Counted from the stretch's first letter, positions 36,640 through 47,007 are shown. The stretch is DNA of 64,000 nt from Algimonas arctica (GCF_014652695.1 NZ_BMZH01000008.1:62001-126000), one strand, 5' to 3'. Numbers and translations are program-made. The notes: generated from the letters alone by a model not told the origin.

Positions 36640-37470
36640 ATGAAAACCATCCTTGTTGACGTCACCCCATTCGATGCGCGAGACAATGTCTTGAACGCCG
36701 CGGTCGCCCTTGCAGGAAAAAACGACGCGCATGTAGTTGGGCTTTATGTCACCCATGCACGATTGGCCTTCACGGGCCTTTATAGTTTGACTAGCCCTTA
36801 CATCCATCCTGACACGAGCGCCATTGAGGTAACATGGCGGGCGAAAGCCGAAGAGGCCATTACCAAAGCCTTGGCCAATACAGGCCTGTCTTATGAATTT
36901 CGGCATGTCAGCACGATACCCTCGGACCCGATGGATACGTTGATTGCGCAGGTTCGCCTCGCCGATGTGTTTATCACCGGGATAGATACGGATTGGAACG
37001 ATAATGCTGTCTCGCAGTCCGATGCGCTCGGACAGATCATCGAAGGCGCCGGACGCCCAATTATTATCGTCCCAGAGAAGTCGGATTATAATCCGAAATT
37101 CGACACAGTCTCGATCGGCTGGGATGGATCACGTGAATGTATACGGGCCGTGTTTGATGCAATTCCGATTTTGCGTCACTATGCGCAATGTTCGCTAATT
37201 TCAGTCAATGTCGACAGGGCCGATATGGATGCAAGGCGTCAGTCCGCCACGCGTATGATCGAAACGTTGGGGCGTCATGATATTGTCGCGTCATACAAAA
37301 ATATTAAAGCCCATGGCAGCGACATCAAAGCCTTGCGAAAGGTCGGCGAGGAGTCAGACCTTATGATTCTCGGCGCGTATCATCACAGGCGTTTGCGAGA
37401 ACGGATATTCGGTGGCGTGACGGTTAGCATTCTGAACTCTCCGCCCTGCCCCGTTTTTCTATCCCGCTGA
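36640..37470 (+). CDS. Tandem-domain universal stress protein, copy 2
   Basis: 276 residues, clearly a duplicate of the preceding gene: same length, the same start MKT-L-V, and the same end (GAYHHRRLRERIFGGVTVSILNSPPCPVFLS). The ATP-loop glycine in G-x-x-G-H-S is partly changed (HHRR for GHSR), which may alter nucleotide binding. An AAGGAG ribosome site lies 8 nt ahead of the ATG. Position implies co-transcription with copy 1. Confidence 0.9.
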   Translation: MKTILVDVTPFDARDNVLNAAVALAGKNDAHVVGLYVTHARLAFTGLYSLTSPYIHPDTSAIEVTWRAKAEEAITKALANTGLSYEFRHVSTIPSDPMDTLIAQVRLADVFITGIDTDWNDNAVSQSDALGQIIEGAGRPIIIVPEKSDYNPKFDTVSIGWDGSRECIRAVFDAIPILRHYAQCSLISVNVDRADMDARRQSATRMIETLGRHDIVASYKNIKAHGSDIKALRKVGEESDLMILGAYHHRRLRERIFGGVTVSILNSPPCPVFLSR

Positions 37471-37485
37471 TTTGAGTCTGCGTTG

Positions 37486-38118
37486 ATGTTATCATCGACC
37501 ATCGCACCCTATTTACTGACGTGTCTTCTCATAGAGTTGACGCCGGGCCCAAACATGGGTTTTCTCGCCCTCGTTGCGGCAACGAAAGGCCGAAAGCTTG
37601 GGTTTTACACGGTCGCGGGCATCACACTGGGTTTACTCACCGTTGGGCTGTTAGCCGCGATTGGTCTTGCCACGATCATCGACCGATCAGATTTCTTATA
37701 TGAGACTCTGCGGTTTGGCGGCGGCGCCTATCTTTTGTGGTTAGCGTGGCAGCAATGGCGGGAAGCCGATGGCAGCCTTCTCGAACTAAAACCGAGCGTT
37801 TCGAAAATTCGTCAATACTTTCGCTATGGATTAGCCGTTAACCTGCTGAACCCTAAAGCAGCCGTGTTCTATATCGCGATCTTACCGACCTACCTAAACA
37901 CAAGCGATAACAACGCGGGATCGACGGTGTTAGACGCCATCGGCCTGACATTGATTTACGTCAGCATCGCGTCTCTCATTCATGTGCTGATCGTCGTCTT
38001 CGCAGGGAGTTTGCAGCCTGTCTTACAAAAAGACCGCTTACGGAAAACGACGGCCCGCATTTTGGCCGTACTGCTCGCAGCGGTCGCCGTGTGGATGGTC
38101 CTCCATACGGCGCGATAG
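37486..38118 (+). CDS. LysE/RhtB-family amino-acid exporter
   Basis: 210-residue inner-membrane protein with about six membrane segments. The family N-terminal motif LIELTPGPNMGFLALVAATKGRKLG and the mid-protein GLAVNLLNPKAAVFYIAILP are both present. Family members export amino acids such as lysine, homoserine or threonine; the substrate here is unknown. The ATG at 37486 was chosen over a TTG three bases upstream; the ribosome site is weak. It lies 15 nt behind the second stress gene and converges on the glutamate dehydrogenase gene with a 12-bp gap. Confidence 0.9.
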   Translation: MLSSTIAPYLLTCLLIELTPGPNMGFLALVAATKGRKLGFYTVAGITLGLLTVGLLAAIGLATIIDRSDFLYETLRFGGGAYLLWLAWQQWREADGSLLELKPSVSKIRQYFRYGLAVNLLNPKAAVFYIAILPTYLNTSDNNAGSTVLDAIGLTLIYVSIASLIHVLIVVFAGSLQPVLQKDRLRKTTARILAVLLAAVAVWMVLHTAR

Positions 38119-38130
38119 CGACAGGGACTG

Positions 38131-41100
38131 CTAAATCCCATCCAGTAGATCGCTGAGTTGTGCATTCACAATCGCAAATTTCGAAACCGTCCAGCCACCC
38201 GCCCGGGACATCGCTGTGACAGACTCCTCATAGGTCTTCATTTGAGGAATTTCGGCCCGCACCCAATCAGCTATCAAAGACCGGACAGCGAGGTCAGGAT
38301 CTTGCTTAGTGGTGGCCGCATAAACGGCTACGTTCTGAGAGAAACGCGCTTGGGCTTTGAAAAAGTCCTCTTGCAAATGCCGCATCGCGAGCCGTTCCCA
38401 ATGCGAATTTGACTTCGTGTTGAGAAGAGCCGACCGGATCCGGTCAATTTTAAAACGACCGCCAATGTCATAGAACAGCTCTGCTGCGCGTTGCGGTGAC
38501 CACCCTGTCGCCTCAGCAAGGCTCATCACATCAAACGCAGAGGCGCGGGATTTCAATAGGGCGACATCTGTCGCCAGATCTTTGGAAACACCGAGCTTGG
38601 TGTAGGTTTTAATCCGCTTTTCTGCGCGCATTTGATCATAAGGTGACAGAAGCTCTAACCACGCATTATCAATGAGACCCGAGAGCTGAGAGCGTTTTGC
38701 GACACGGTCTGCGATCGATTCCGTCTCATTATGCCGGACCAACCACGCGACAACTCTTTGCAGAACATTAGAAATTTCATTGTGCAATCGAAGCTGCGCC
38801 TGTGCCTCAACTTTATTGTCGAGCGCGGCGATATTCTCACGCAAATCAGCGATTTTAAGCGTCTCAAACGCAACAACGAACGCTTTCGCAATCTTATCAA
38901 CGGACCCTTGGGTTTGCTCTTGCAGACGCAATGTGAAGACAGGACCGCAAACGTCAATCATCAAGTTTGTCAATCGAGAGACAATAATCTCCCGCCGCAG
39001 TCTGTGATTTTCCAAGGCCTTTTCGAAACTATGCAAAGCGGTTGGGAAATACGCTTTTAAGGCATCTGCCATAAAAGGGTCGTCCGCAACATCGGTCTTA
39101 ACAAGCTCATCAAACAAGCTGTTCTTTGCATAGGCAAGGAGAACAGAAATCTCCGGGCGTGTCAGACCGCGATTGCTGGACGCGATGGCCTGCATGGCCT
39201 CCGTTCCCGGCAGACCCTCGACACTTCGGTTCAAAACACCTTTGGCCGTCAGTGAAACCATCAAACGTTCATAAGCGTCATGGTCTAAGGTCGCCCGCAT
39301 TTGCGCGACCGAGAGCGCGCCCGTTTGATCGTAATTATGCGCTAAAACAAGGTCTGCGACCTCGTCTGTCATGCTCGCGAGTAAATCATCGCGGGCTTCC
39401 CGTTTGAGTTCGCCGTGTTCAATCGCGGCCCCCAATAGAATTTTTATGTTCACCTCATTGTCAGAGGAATCAACGCCAGCCGAGTTGTCGATCGCATCTG
39501 TATTGATGCGTCCCCCGGCCTGAGCATACTCAATCCGTCCCGCCTGCGTGACACCTAGGTTCGCGCCTTCGCCGATAACTTTGGCTCTCACATTGGCCCC
39601 ATCAACTCGGATGGAGTCATTTGCCTTGTCGCCGACGTCCTGATGAGACTGTGTCTTGGCTTTGATATAGGTGCCAATTCCGCCGAACCATAAGAGTTCG
39701 ACAGGAGCCCCCAACAAGGCTTGCATCAATTCATTGGGCGTGACGTTGTCTGCGGATAGGCCCGTAAGGTCTTTGATCTCCTGGCTAAGAGGAATAGATT
39801 TCGCTTGGCGAGAGAAGACTCCTCCGCCTTTCGAAATCAGAGATGTATCATAGTCCTGCCAGCTGGACCGTGGGAGCGCGAAGAGACGTTGACGTTCTTT
39901 AAACGACACCGAAGGATCAGCGTCCGGATCAATGAAAATATCGAGATGGTTGAACGCGCCCACAAGCTTGATGTGTTTGGACAAAAGCATGCCATTGCCA
40001 AAGACATCGCCGGACATGTCGCCAACACCGATAGCGGTGAAGACATCAGACTGAATGTCTTTGCCCGTTTCCCGGAAATGCCGTTTCACAGCTTCCCAGC
40101 CGCCACGGGCGGTAATTCCCATGGCTTTATGGTCATAGCCAACAGACCCGCCAGAGGCGAATGCGTCATCAAGCCAATATCCGTAGGATTGAGAAATGCC
40201 GTTCGCTATATCCGAGAACGTCGCTGTGCCTTTATCGGCCGCAACAACAAGATATGGATCGGGGTCATCCCAACAAACGACATTCGCCGGCGGCACAGTG
40301 CCATCACCGATGTAATTATCCGTCAGATCAAGAATTCCCGAAATAAACGTTTTATAGGCCTCTATCGCCTCAGCTTGAACCTCATCCCGTGTCCCGTCTT
40401 TGGGCAGTTGTTTTGGGATAAAGCCGCCTTTGGACCCGACAGGGACAATAACAGCGTTCTTAACTTGCTGTGCTTTGACCAAACCCAGAACTTCTGTGCG
40501 AAAATCATCGCGACGATCAGACCAACGCAGGCCGCCACGCGCAACAGGGCCGAACCGTAAGTGGACACCTTCTACGCGCGGGGAACTGACATAAACTTCG
40601 CGGTAGGGCTTCGGCTCGGGTAAATTATCAAGCGTATCGCTCTTAATTTTCAGAGAAATATAAGGCTTCACCTGAGCGCCAGCGGGCTGATAGAAATTCG
40701 TCCGAAGGCCCGCAATAATAACGTCGGCCATCCGGCGGATCACACGATCATGTTCCAGTGACGACACCGAGGTGAGCTCAGTTGTGATTGACTGTTTCAG
40801 CGATTCACAGGCGGCTTTCCGATCCGCGTGTTTTTTGAACGCAGACGGGTCAAACTTCGCCGTCTTCAGCGCCAGCAATAAACGTGTCAGCGATGGATAG
40901 GTTTCTAACGCTTCGATTTGCGTCGCCTCTGACGGATCAAGGCCGCTTTGGCGCCGGTATCGGGCTACGAGACGCAAGAACGCGATATCCCGCCATTCAG
41001 CATTTTGTGGCAAAATAAGTTTGTTAAAAGCGTCGTCCTCATTCAGCCCATTCCAAGTTGCCAGAAAGGCGGTCTCAAATGTCTGTGTCAGCTTGTCCGT

Positions 41101-42978
41101 ATCAGACGGCACAAAATCCAGACGAATTTCATAATCATGAACCCAGATTACGCTCCCGTCTTGGCGCGTTATTTCATAGCCTCTTTCTTCAACGATATGA
41201 CAATTAAAGTGACTAAAGACCGGCATGATGCGCGAGGGCTCTAACCGCTCGCCAAGCTGATAAATTTTCACTTTAAACACGCGGTCTTCGATGTGCGTTG
41301 TCTCAAAAACACGCACAGATAAGCTATCGGTTTCAGAGAGTGTTTCGCAGACGATTATATCGGCTAAGGCCTGATGCGATGAATACTCATCCTGATAGGC
41401 GACGGAAAATGCGCCTTTGTAATTATCAATTGCCTTAAAGGCATGATCATCGTCGCTGCCCTCTGACAAGTGACGGACGCCTTCAAACCAAGGCTGAGCG
41501 ATGCGGGCCACTTGCGCTTCGAGTTCTGTAATATCCGGGTGAAGCCCTTGGTCCGGGTCCATCCCAATGATGTAATGGACGCGGGCCATCGGGGCGTCGC
41601 TATATTGCGGGTAAAAGGCTGACAGCCGGCCGCCAAAGGCATCCTTTAACTGCTCACCAATGCGTTGGCGAACCCGCGTATTATAATGCTCTTGCTGCAC
41701 ATACACGAGGACAGAGACGAACCGCTCAAACTGGTCACGGCGGACAAATATACGCGTACGCGGACGATCAAAGGCCTGCGCCACGCCGGTCGCAATCCGC
41801 AAAAGCTCGTCATCGCTAATTTGGAACAGCTCATCGCGCGGGTACGACGTCAAAACATAATCAAGCCGTTTTGCGTTATGCGATCCCGGCTGCCATCCGG
41901 ATCGTTCCGTCACACGTGCGACCTTCTGCCGGATCAACGGCACATAGTTAGGGGACCGATTATAGGCATCCGAAGTAAACAAACCAACATAGCGCGTTTC
42001 ACCTGTCACCTTGCCACTTTTGCTGAAATGTTTGACCGAAACATAATCCATCCGGACACGCCGGTGGACGCGTGTGACCAAGTTCGACTTGGCGACGGTA
42101 ACGGGTGGGGCTTCCAACACGAACCGTTCAACATTCGTGGAAATGGAAGACGGCTCACTACTCTGCCGCAATATCGTGACTAGTGGATCGCGTAAAAGCC
42201 CGAGGGATTCGCCGTCCACAATTGTTGGGTTTATATAGTCAAAATCGCTCGCGTCAGTCGTGGAGCTTTGCGTGTAATCATAACTCCGCGCGCCAAAGAG
42301 AACGAAGTTCCCGTCCGCGAGCCATTCCAGAAAAGCCACACCTTCATCGACATCGTCTTTTGAGGTCTTCCCGTGCGCGTGTTTGAGCGCCTCTGCGCGC
42401 ATCCGGACATTTTGTACAAGCGGCAGGAAGTCTTCATTGATGGTTTTGACTTCCTCTAATGTTTTACGAATTTCCTCTTCAAGACGCTTTTGGCTGCGTC
42501 GGCCTTGTGGGGCGATCAACAGTAAGATCATCGATTCCGTGACTTCGGTCCCCGAAGCACACCATTTCCCTTTTTCATCGCGCCACCCTTCGACAATCGG
42601 ATGGAAAAGGCCGCTGACATTTATACCTAAGGAGGACACAGCCGCGACGAGTGAATCGACCAGAAATGACATGTCATCACAGACGACTTGTACGACTGTG
42701 TCGGCTTTAGAGGCCTCCACAAGCACGGGCGAGGATTTCACAGATACTAAAAATTCTGAGGGGAGACGACGGTTGCCCGTCATCCAAAAGTCTCGCGCCA
42801 AAAGGATCAAGTCAGCAAGATTGTAATCCAGAAATTCGTTTTCGAGGGCGTCTTTATAAAAGCTGGTTAAGAACGCCTCTGCGCCGCGCTCAAAATCACC
42901 CGCGCCCAAATTAGTGAAATCCTCCTCGCGGGAGGCTGCTTCAAGGAAAGCACTTTCTGAAAACAAAAGAGAGCCCAT
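38131..42978 (-). CDS. gdhZ: NAD-specific glutamate dehydrogenase, large (about 180 kDa) type
   Basis: Oxidises glutamate to 2-oxoglutarate and ammonia with NAD. At 1615 residues it has the size of the large NAD-GDH class, with long N-terminal ACT-like regulatory segments, a catalytic core around residues 780-950 (RFGPVARGGLRWSDRRDDFRTEVLGLVKAQQVKNAVIVPVGSKGG contains the Lys-rich substrate region) and the nucleotide domain with AIGVGDMSGDVFGNGMLLS. The Caulobacter homologue, GdhZ, also links nitrogen metabolism to cell division; that role here is inference. ATG at 42978 has AGGA 7 nt upstream; a GTG six bases earlier is the alternative. The 42979-43244 gap shows no recognisable site. Confidence 0.95.
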   Translation of the reverse strand: MGSLLFSESAFLEAASREEDFTNLGAGDFERGAEAFLTSFYKDALENEFLDYNLADLILLARDFWMTGNRRLPSEFLVSVKSSPVLVEASKADTVVQVVCDDMSFLVDSLVAAVSSLGINVSGLFHPIVEGWRDEKGKWCASGTEVTESMILLLIAPQGRRSQKRLEEEIRKTLEEVKTINEDFLPLVQNVRMRAEALKHAHGKTSKDDVDEGVAFLEWLADGNFVLFGARSYDYTQSSTTDASDFDYINPTIVDGESLGLLRDPLVTILRQSSEPSSISTNVERFVLEAPPVTVAKSNLVTRVHRRVRMDYVSVKHFSKSGKVTGETRYVGLFTSDAYNRSPNYVPLIRQKVARVTERSGWQPGSHNAKRLDYVLTSYPRDELFQISDDELLRIATGVAQAFDRPRTRIFVRRDQFERFVSVLVYVQQEHYNTRVRQRIGEQLKDAFGGRLSAFYPQYSDAPMARVHYIIGMDPDQGLHPDITELEAQVARIAQPWFEGVRHLSEGSDDDHAFKAIDNYKGAFSVAYQDEYSSHQALADIIVCETLSETDSLSVRVFETTHIEDRVFKVKIYQLGERLEPSRIMPVFSHFNCHIVEERGYEITRQDGSVIWVHDYEIRLDFVPSDTDKLTQTFETAFLATWNGLNEDDAFNKLILPQNAEWRDIAFLRLVARYRRQSGLDPSEATQIEALETYPSLTRLLLALKTAKFDPSAFKKHADRKAACESLKQSITTELTSVSSLEHDRVIRRMADVIIAGLRTNFYQPAGAQVKPYISLKIKSDTLDNLPEPKPYREVYVSSPRVEGVHLRFGPVARGGLRWSDRRDDFRTEVLGLVKAQQVKNAVIVPVGSKGGFIPKQLPKDGTRDEVQAEAIEAYKTFISGILDLTDNYIGDGTVPPANVVCWDDPDPYLVVAADKGTATFSDIANGISQSYGYWLDDAFASGGSVGYDHKAMGITARGGWEAVKRHFRETGKDIQSDVFTAIGVGDMSGDVFGNGMLLSKHIKLVGAFNHLDIFIDPDADPSVSFKERQRLFALPRSSWQDYDTSLISKGGGVFSRQAKSIPLSQEIKDLTGLSADNVTPNELMQALLGAPVELLWFGGIGTYIKAKTQSHQDVGDKANDSIRVDGANVRAKVIGEGANLGVTQAGRIEYAQAGGRINTDAIDNSAGVDSSDNEVNIKILLGAAIEHGELKREARDDLLASMTDEVADLVLAHNYDQTGALSVAQMRATLDHDAYERLMVSLTAKGVLNRSVEGLPGTEAMQAIASSNRGLTRPEISVLLAYAKNSLFDELVKTDVADDPFMADALKAYFPTALHSFEKALENHRLRREIIVSRLTNLMIDVCGPVFTLRLQEQTQGSVDKIAKAFVVAFETLKIADLRENIAALDNKVEAQAQLRLHNEISNVLQRVVAWLVRHNETESIADRVAKRSQLSGLIDNAWLELLSPYDQMRAEKRIKTYTKLGVSKDLATDVALLKSRASAFDVMSLAEATGWSPQRAAELFYDIGGRFKIDRIRSALLNTKSNSHWERLAMRHLQEDFFKAQARFSQNVAVYAATTKQDPDLAVRSLIADWVRAEIPQMKTYEESVTAMSRAGGWTVSKFAIVNAQLSDLLDGI

Positions 42979-43244
42979 TTTCACATCCTAATCATGTCGT
43001 CTTGATCGTGTTCATAGCGCGAATTTTTCAGAAGGGCCATCCCGATCCATACACTCTTAACCACTGATTTATTAATATAAAATGCCACTTATACCAACTT
43101 TAGGGGTCACAATTGCCCGCCGGTAAATTCCCTGTGAATCAAGGACGCGACCGTGAGTCGGGCGAAGCCGACCTCTTTGTCTGAAAATGCCTGCTGACAG
43201 GCGGCGCAACCTTGCTAAGCTTACGTCAACCATAGGGACTGTTC

Positions 43245-44249
43245 ATGCCAGAAAACTACAAGCTAAATCGACGCAATCTGATGTTAGGCGCAGGCGTCAT
43301 TGCGGCGACCTTGACCACCAAACTGGCCTATGCGTCTGACGACACAGCGGCAAACCCCATTGATCTGACAGGGGTTTCGATCTTGATCACAGGCTGTTCA
43401 TCCGGTTTTGGTCGATTGGGAGCCGAGCATTATGCACGGCTTGGCGCGAAAGTTTTCGCCACAATGCGCAATTTGCCGCGCTCTGAAGCCACGGAGCTTG
43501 AAACTTTAGCCGCCACCGAAAACCTAGATATATCGGTGCTGGAAATTGACGTCACCCTTGACGATCAAATCGAAGCGGGCGTCGCTCAAGCCCTCGAAGC
43601 GACAGGCGGAACGCTGGATGTCTTGATCAATAATGCGGGCATGGCAATTTCTGGACCGATTGAAGCGCAGGACATGGCCGCAACACAACGCATTTTTGAT
43701 ACGAATGTCTTTGGCGCCCACAGAATGACGCGAGCCGTTCTCCCGCCAATGCGCGCCGCCGGACGGGGGCAAATCTTTAATGTAACCTCTCAACTTGGAC
43801 GCGTGATTGTGCCGGGCTTTGGGCAATATTCACCGACAAAATTTGCGCTTGAAGCAATGAGCGAGCAGCTTGCCTATGAAGTGGCTTCACACGGTATTGA
43901 AGTCACGATTATACAGCCCGGCGGCTACCCTACAAAAATTTGGACTAATCAAATCACGCCGACGTCCGAGCTCAAATCACGCTTGCCTGACGATATTCTG
44001 ACCGCTTATCCGCAATTAACAGCCGGGATGGGGACAGAGGGCAACGGCGGCGGCGATTCCGATCCGATGGATATCCCGCATGCCATCGCCAAAACCATTG
44101 CGATGCCAATCGGCTCACGGCCTTTGCGGATCGCGTTACACCCGGTCGCGAGACCCCAAGAAATGATCAACACTGTGTCCGCCAAGACCCAGCTCGCCGT
44201 CCTCGGAAACTCTCCCTTTGGTCCGAGCATCAAGGCTGTGTTGGATTAG
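43245..44249 (+). CDS. SDR-family oxidoreductase with a twin-arginine export signal
   Basis: A 334-residue NAD(P)-dependent short-chain dehydrogenase of the classical type. The cofactor loop TGCSSGFG is at 49-56, NNAG at 129-132, and the catalytic Ser182, Tyr195 and Lys199 are in place. Ahead of it residues 8-30 read like a Tat signal: NRRNLMLGAG, a hydrophobic stretch, and AYA before a likely cut. That would send a folded, cofactor-loaded SDR to the periplasm, which is uncommon. Substrate unknown. A MarR regulator follows 85 nt downstream, behind a hairpin, and may regulate it. Confidence 0.85.
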   Translation: MPENYKLNRRNLMLGAGVIAATLTTKLAYASDDTAANPIDLTGVSILITGCSSGFGRLGAEHYARLGAKVFATMRNLPRSEATELETLAATENLDISVLEIDVTLDDQIEAGVAQALEATGGTLDVLINNAGMAISGPIEAQDMAATQRIFDTNVFGAHRMTRAVLPPMRAAGRGQIFNVTSQLGRVIVPGFGQYSPTKFALEAMSEQLAYEVASHGIEVTIIQPGGYPTKIWTNQITPTSELKSRLPDDILTAYPQLTAGMGTEGNGGGDSDPMDIPHAIAKTIAMPIGSRPLRIALHPVARPQEMINTVSAKTQLAVLGNSPFGPSIKAVLD

Positions 44250-44274
44250 ACGCGCGAGCATCATACTCGCGCGT
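44250..44274. terminator. Hairpin after the SDR gene
   Basis: ACGCGCGAG and CTCGCGCGT form a perfect 9-bp stem with a 7-nt loop, beginning at the base after the SDR stop codon. No T run follows, so it may be a weak or Rho-assisted terminator or an mRNA-protecting stem. Confidence 0.5.
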
Positions 44275-44334
44275 GTCTGTGCGGATTTACGCGGCTTCCC
44301 TGACAAGTGCCGCGAAACACCCTAGAGCGATGTC

Positions 44335-44814
44335 ATGACCTACCATAATGATGTTTTGACATCCCTGCGTAAGATTACGCGGGCCATCGACCTTCACTCC
44401 AAGTCTCTGATGAAAGATATTGGACTGACGACGCCGCAACTACTTGTGCTGCAGCAGGTCGGGCAATCGGGTCGCGCACGACCCAGTGAAGTCGCCAAGC
44501 AAGTTCATTTGAGCCAAGCGACCATCACCTCAATCGTTGACCGATTGGTCAAAGCCGAACTCGTCACGCGCGCCCGCAGCGAAGCCGATCGGCGCAGTGT
44601 CGATATAATTTTAACACAGGCCGGGCGGACAAAGCTCGACGCGGCTCCAGCCCTGTTACAAAAAGAATTTCTCGCAACATTCGACAATCTTGAAAATTGG
44701 GAGAAGACACTTCTCGTTTCAAGCCTACAGAGATTAGCGGCGATGATGGATGCGGAATCCATAGACGCGGCCCCTATTCTCGAGTTGGGAGATATTTCCC
44801 CGCCACCAGATTAA
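44335..44814 (+). CDS. MarR-family transcriptional regulator
   Basis: 159-residue winged-helix regulator. The recognition region is RPSEVAKQVHLSQATITSIVDRLVKAELVTRARSEADRRSVDIILTQAG, including the D-R-R-S wing typical of MarR. The N-terminal and C-terminal helices form the dimer. The ligand is unknown. It lies behind the Tat-signal SDR gene and converges with proB (25-bp gap). Confidence 0.88.
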   Translation: MTYHNDVLTSLRKITRAIDLHSKSLMKDIGLTTPQLLVLQQVGQSGRARPSEVAKQVHLSQATITSIVDRLVKAELVTRARSEADRRSVDIILTQAGRTKLDAAPALLQKEFLATFDNLENWEKTLLVSSLQRLAAMMDAESIDAAPILELGDISPPPD

Positions 44815-44839
44815 AATCGGATCTTAGAGTTGAAACCCT

Positions 44840-46003
44840 CTAGCCAATTTTGACTTGTTCAACTTGATCTTCGGGCGGTGTGTCCCAAAGAATATGACTC
44901 TCATCCAGAACGATCAAATTATCGCGACTGACTAACGTCCCATTGGTTTGAAACCCGAGCAATTGTTTCGCAGAAATATTTGGGTTGCGGGCCATGATCA
45001 GGGTTTCTTCCGCCGTGAAATTCGCGAGCCCGCGCGCGCATTCATGCCCGTCCTCTGTATAAATATGGATGACATCGCCGCGCACGAAAGTGCCTTGTAC
45101 CGATTGAATATCCTCACGCTGAACCCCGCGCTCGCCCCGACAAAGTGCGGCGGCGGACAGGGTTGGAATAACAATACTCCCGGCCATTTGAAGACGATCC
45201 GTGAGCCATGCCGTCCACGCGGACGCCGGTTCAATTGCGGCCAAGCAGCGCGTATGTTTCCGGCTACCGTCCAGCAAGGATGTAACAGGGCGCTCCGCTT
45301 GGCCATTCCCAATGAGTGTCTCGCACCCCGCGTTTTGGGCCATGTTCGCCGCTTGCATTTTTGTCAGCATACCTCCGCTTCCCAGACTGCTGACCCCTTC
45401 AGTCACCGCCAGATACGGCGTGACGTCACTCACAGTTTCGACAAGCTCCGCACCCGGTTCGGCCGGATCTTTGGTATAAAGACCATTCACGCAAGTCAGG
45501 ATGATAAGCTGGTGCGCTTGAACCATCTGGGCCACTTTGGCCGCCAGCCGATCATTATCACCGACACGGATTTCTTCCGTCGTGATGGAATCGTTCTCAT
45601 TCACGATTGGGACAATCCCGGATTCGAGAAGTCTATGGACGGTGTTTTTAGTATTGAGAAAACGACTACGATCTTCCAAATCTCGCAGGGTCACAAGGAC
45701 TTGGGCAATGCCAAATCCGTATTCATGCGCGACTTGTTTATACGCATTGAGCAATAGCGGCATCCCACAAGCCGCAGCGGCTTGCTTATCCCGCAAGCCC
45801 GCGGTTTCCGGGCGTTCACCCAGCATATTAAGCCCTAATGCCACGGCGCCCGAGGAACAGAGCAGCACTTCAAACCCGTCATCACGCAACAACTTCACAT
45901 CTTCGAGTAATTGCTGAATAAAGGCCCAACGCGGGGTTAAAAGCTCAGCATTCGCCAGTAAGCTTGATCCGATTTTTATAACGATGCGCTTGTTTGACGC
46001 CAC
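44840..46003 (-). CDS. proB: Glutamate 5-kinase
   Basis: First step of proline synthesis: ATP-dependent phosphorylation of glutamate. 387 residues made of the amino-acid-kinase domain (VIKIGSSLL, SSGAVALGL, NENDSITTEEIRVGDNDRLAA, SSLGSGGMLTKMQAA) and a C-terminal PUA domain (from about 280), as in full-length ProB. It is read away from proC-proA across a 224-bp gap (46004-46227) in which I see no clear operator. The active-site residues look complete. Confidence 0.95.
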   Translation of the reverse strand: MASNKRIVIKIGSSLLANAELLTPRWAFIQQLLEDVKLLRDDGFEVLLCSSGAVALGLNMLGERPETAGLRDKQAAAACGMPLLLNAYKQVAHEYGFGIAQVLVTLRDLEDRSRFLNTKNTVHRLLESGIVPIVNENDSITTEEIRVGDNDRLAAKVAQMVQAHQLIILTCVNGLYTKDPAEPGAELVETVSDVTPYLAVTEGVSSLGSGGMLTKMQAANMAQNAGCETLIGNGQAERPVTSLLDGSRKHTRCLAAIEPASAWTAWLTDRLQMAGSIVIPTLSAAALCRGERGVQREDIQSVQGTFVRGDVIHIYTEDGHECARGLANFTAEETLIMARNPNISAKQLLGFQTNGTLVSRDNLIVLDESHILWDTPPEDQVEQVKIG

Positions 46004-46227
46004 GATGCACTCCAGTCTTTCTCTTGCCGGTCCATGACGATAAAATGCCTATTTACTTTGATTACAAAATAAAAACATGGATGGCGATATCTGATTTCAA
46101 GGATGATTTGGGGTCTGAGGGCGCAAAAGTCCACGTATTACCCTAACTAAGCACAGATGAATTGCACGGACATGGTTTGAATTCTAAATTTTAGCGCCTA
46201 TGTGCGAGTCAAGAACAAGGAGATAAA

Positions 46228-47007
46228 ATGCGATCACTTATGATCGGCTGCGGAAATATGGGGTCTTCCCTGCTGCGTCGCTGGACAGATATCGAGACGG
46301 CTCATTTCACAGTCATCGACCCCATATCAGATTTCAGCCACCCGAAGGTTCGGAAATTGAAAGATGGGGACGGTCTAGGCGATGAGATGTTTGATCTCAT
46401 GATTGTCGCTGTGAAGCCGCAGCTCATTGATAAAATTATTCCCGGTTATCTGTCTCATTTATCAGCTTCGGGCACGGTCGTATCCATTGCCGCGGGCTAT
46501 TCCAGTGACCGCTTACAAGGACTGGCAAACGGACGGTCCGTTATCCGGATAATGCCGAACATGCCCGCCAGCGTTGGCAAAGGCATGAGCGGGGTGTTCG
46601 CAACGCCCTCTGCATCCGTTGATCACCTGCAACATGTCTTGACCCTCATGCGCGCCACAGGCGACGTGATCCAAGTTGACGATGAAGATGGCCTTGACCG
46701 TTTGACCGCGATTGCGGGCAGTGGTCCGGGCTATGTATTTGAAATCGCTCGCGCCTACACGCAGGCCGCTATTGACCTAGGGTTCGACGCGGCGACAGCG
46801 AAACGCCTTGTACTCGGGACATTGTCGGGTGCCGTCGAAATGGCGCTGAGCACCGGCGACGGCCTCGACGATCTTCGCAACTCCGTCACCAGCAAAGCCG
46901 GAACAACCGAAGCGGGTCTGAATGCCCTAAATGGCGATGACGGCCTGACACAACGGTTGCAAGCCACGACGCGGGCTGCCTATGATCGAGCCGTGGAACT
47001 TCGATAG
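46228..47007 (+). CDS. proC: Pyrroline-5-carboxylate reductase
   Basis: Last step of proline synthesis. 259 residues: N-terminal Rossmann domain with MIGCGNMGSSLL and VAVKPQ, RIMPNMPA in the middle, and the dimerisation domain with AGSGPGYVFEI and TSKAGTTEAGL, all family signatures. An AAGGAG ribosome site lies 7 nt before the ATG. It is followed by proA after 45 nt, probably in one operon. Confidence 0.95.
   Translation: MRSLMIGCGNMGSSLLRRWTDIETAHFTVIDPISDFSHPKVRKLKDGDGLGDEMFDLMIVAVKPQLIDKIIPGYLSHLSASGTVVSIAAGYSSDRLQGLANGRSVIRIMPNMPASVGKGMSGVFATPSASVDHLQHVLTLMRATGDVIQVDDEDGLDRLTAIAGSGPGYVFEIARAYTQAAIDLGFDAATAKRLVLGTLSGAVEMALSTGDGLDDLRNSVTSKAGTTEAGLNALNGDDGLTQRLQATTRAAYDRAVELR

Noticed and set aside
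39805-40560. 251-codon ORF opposite the glutamate dehydrogenase gene
   Set aside because: Antisense shadow of a conserved enzyme core; composition rich in Arg, Ile and Asn without recognisable domains.
44948-45757. 269-codon ORF opposite proB
   Set aside because: Antisense to conserved kinase motifs, no promoter or ribosome site, no known fold.
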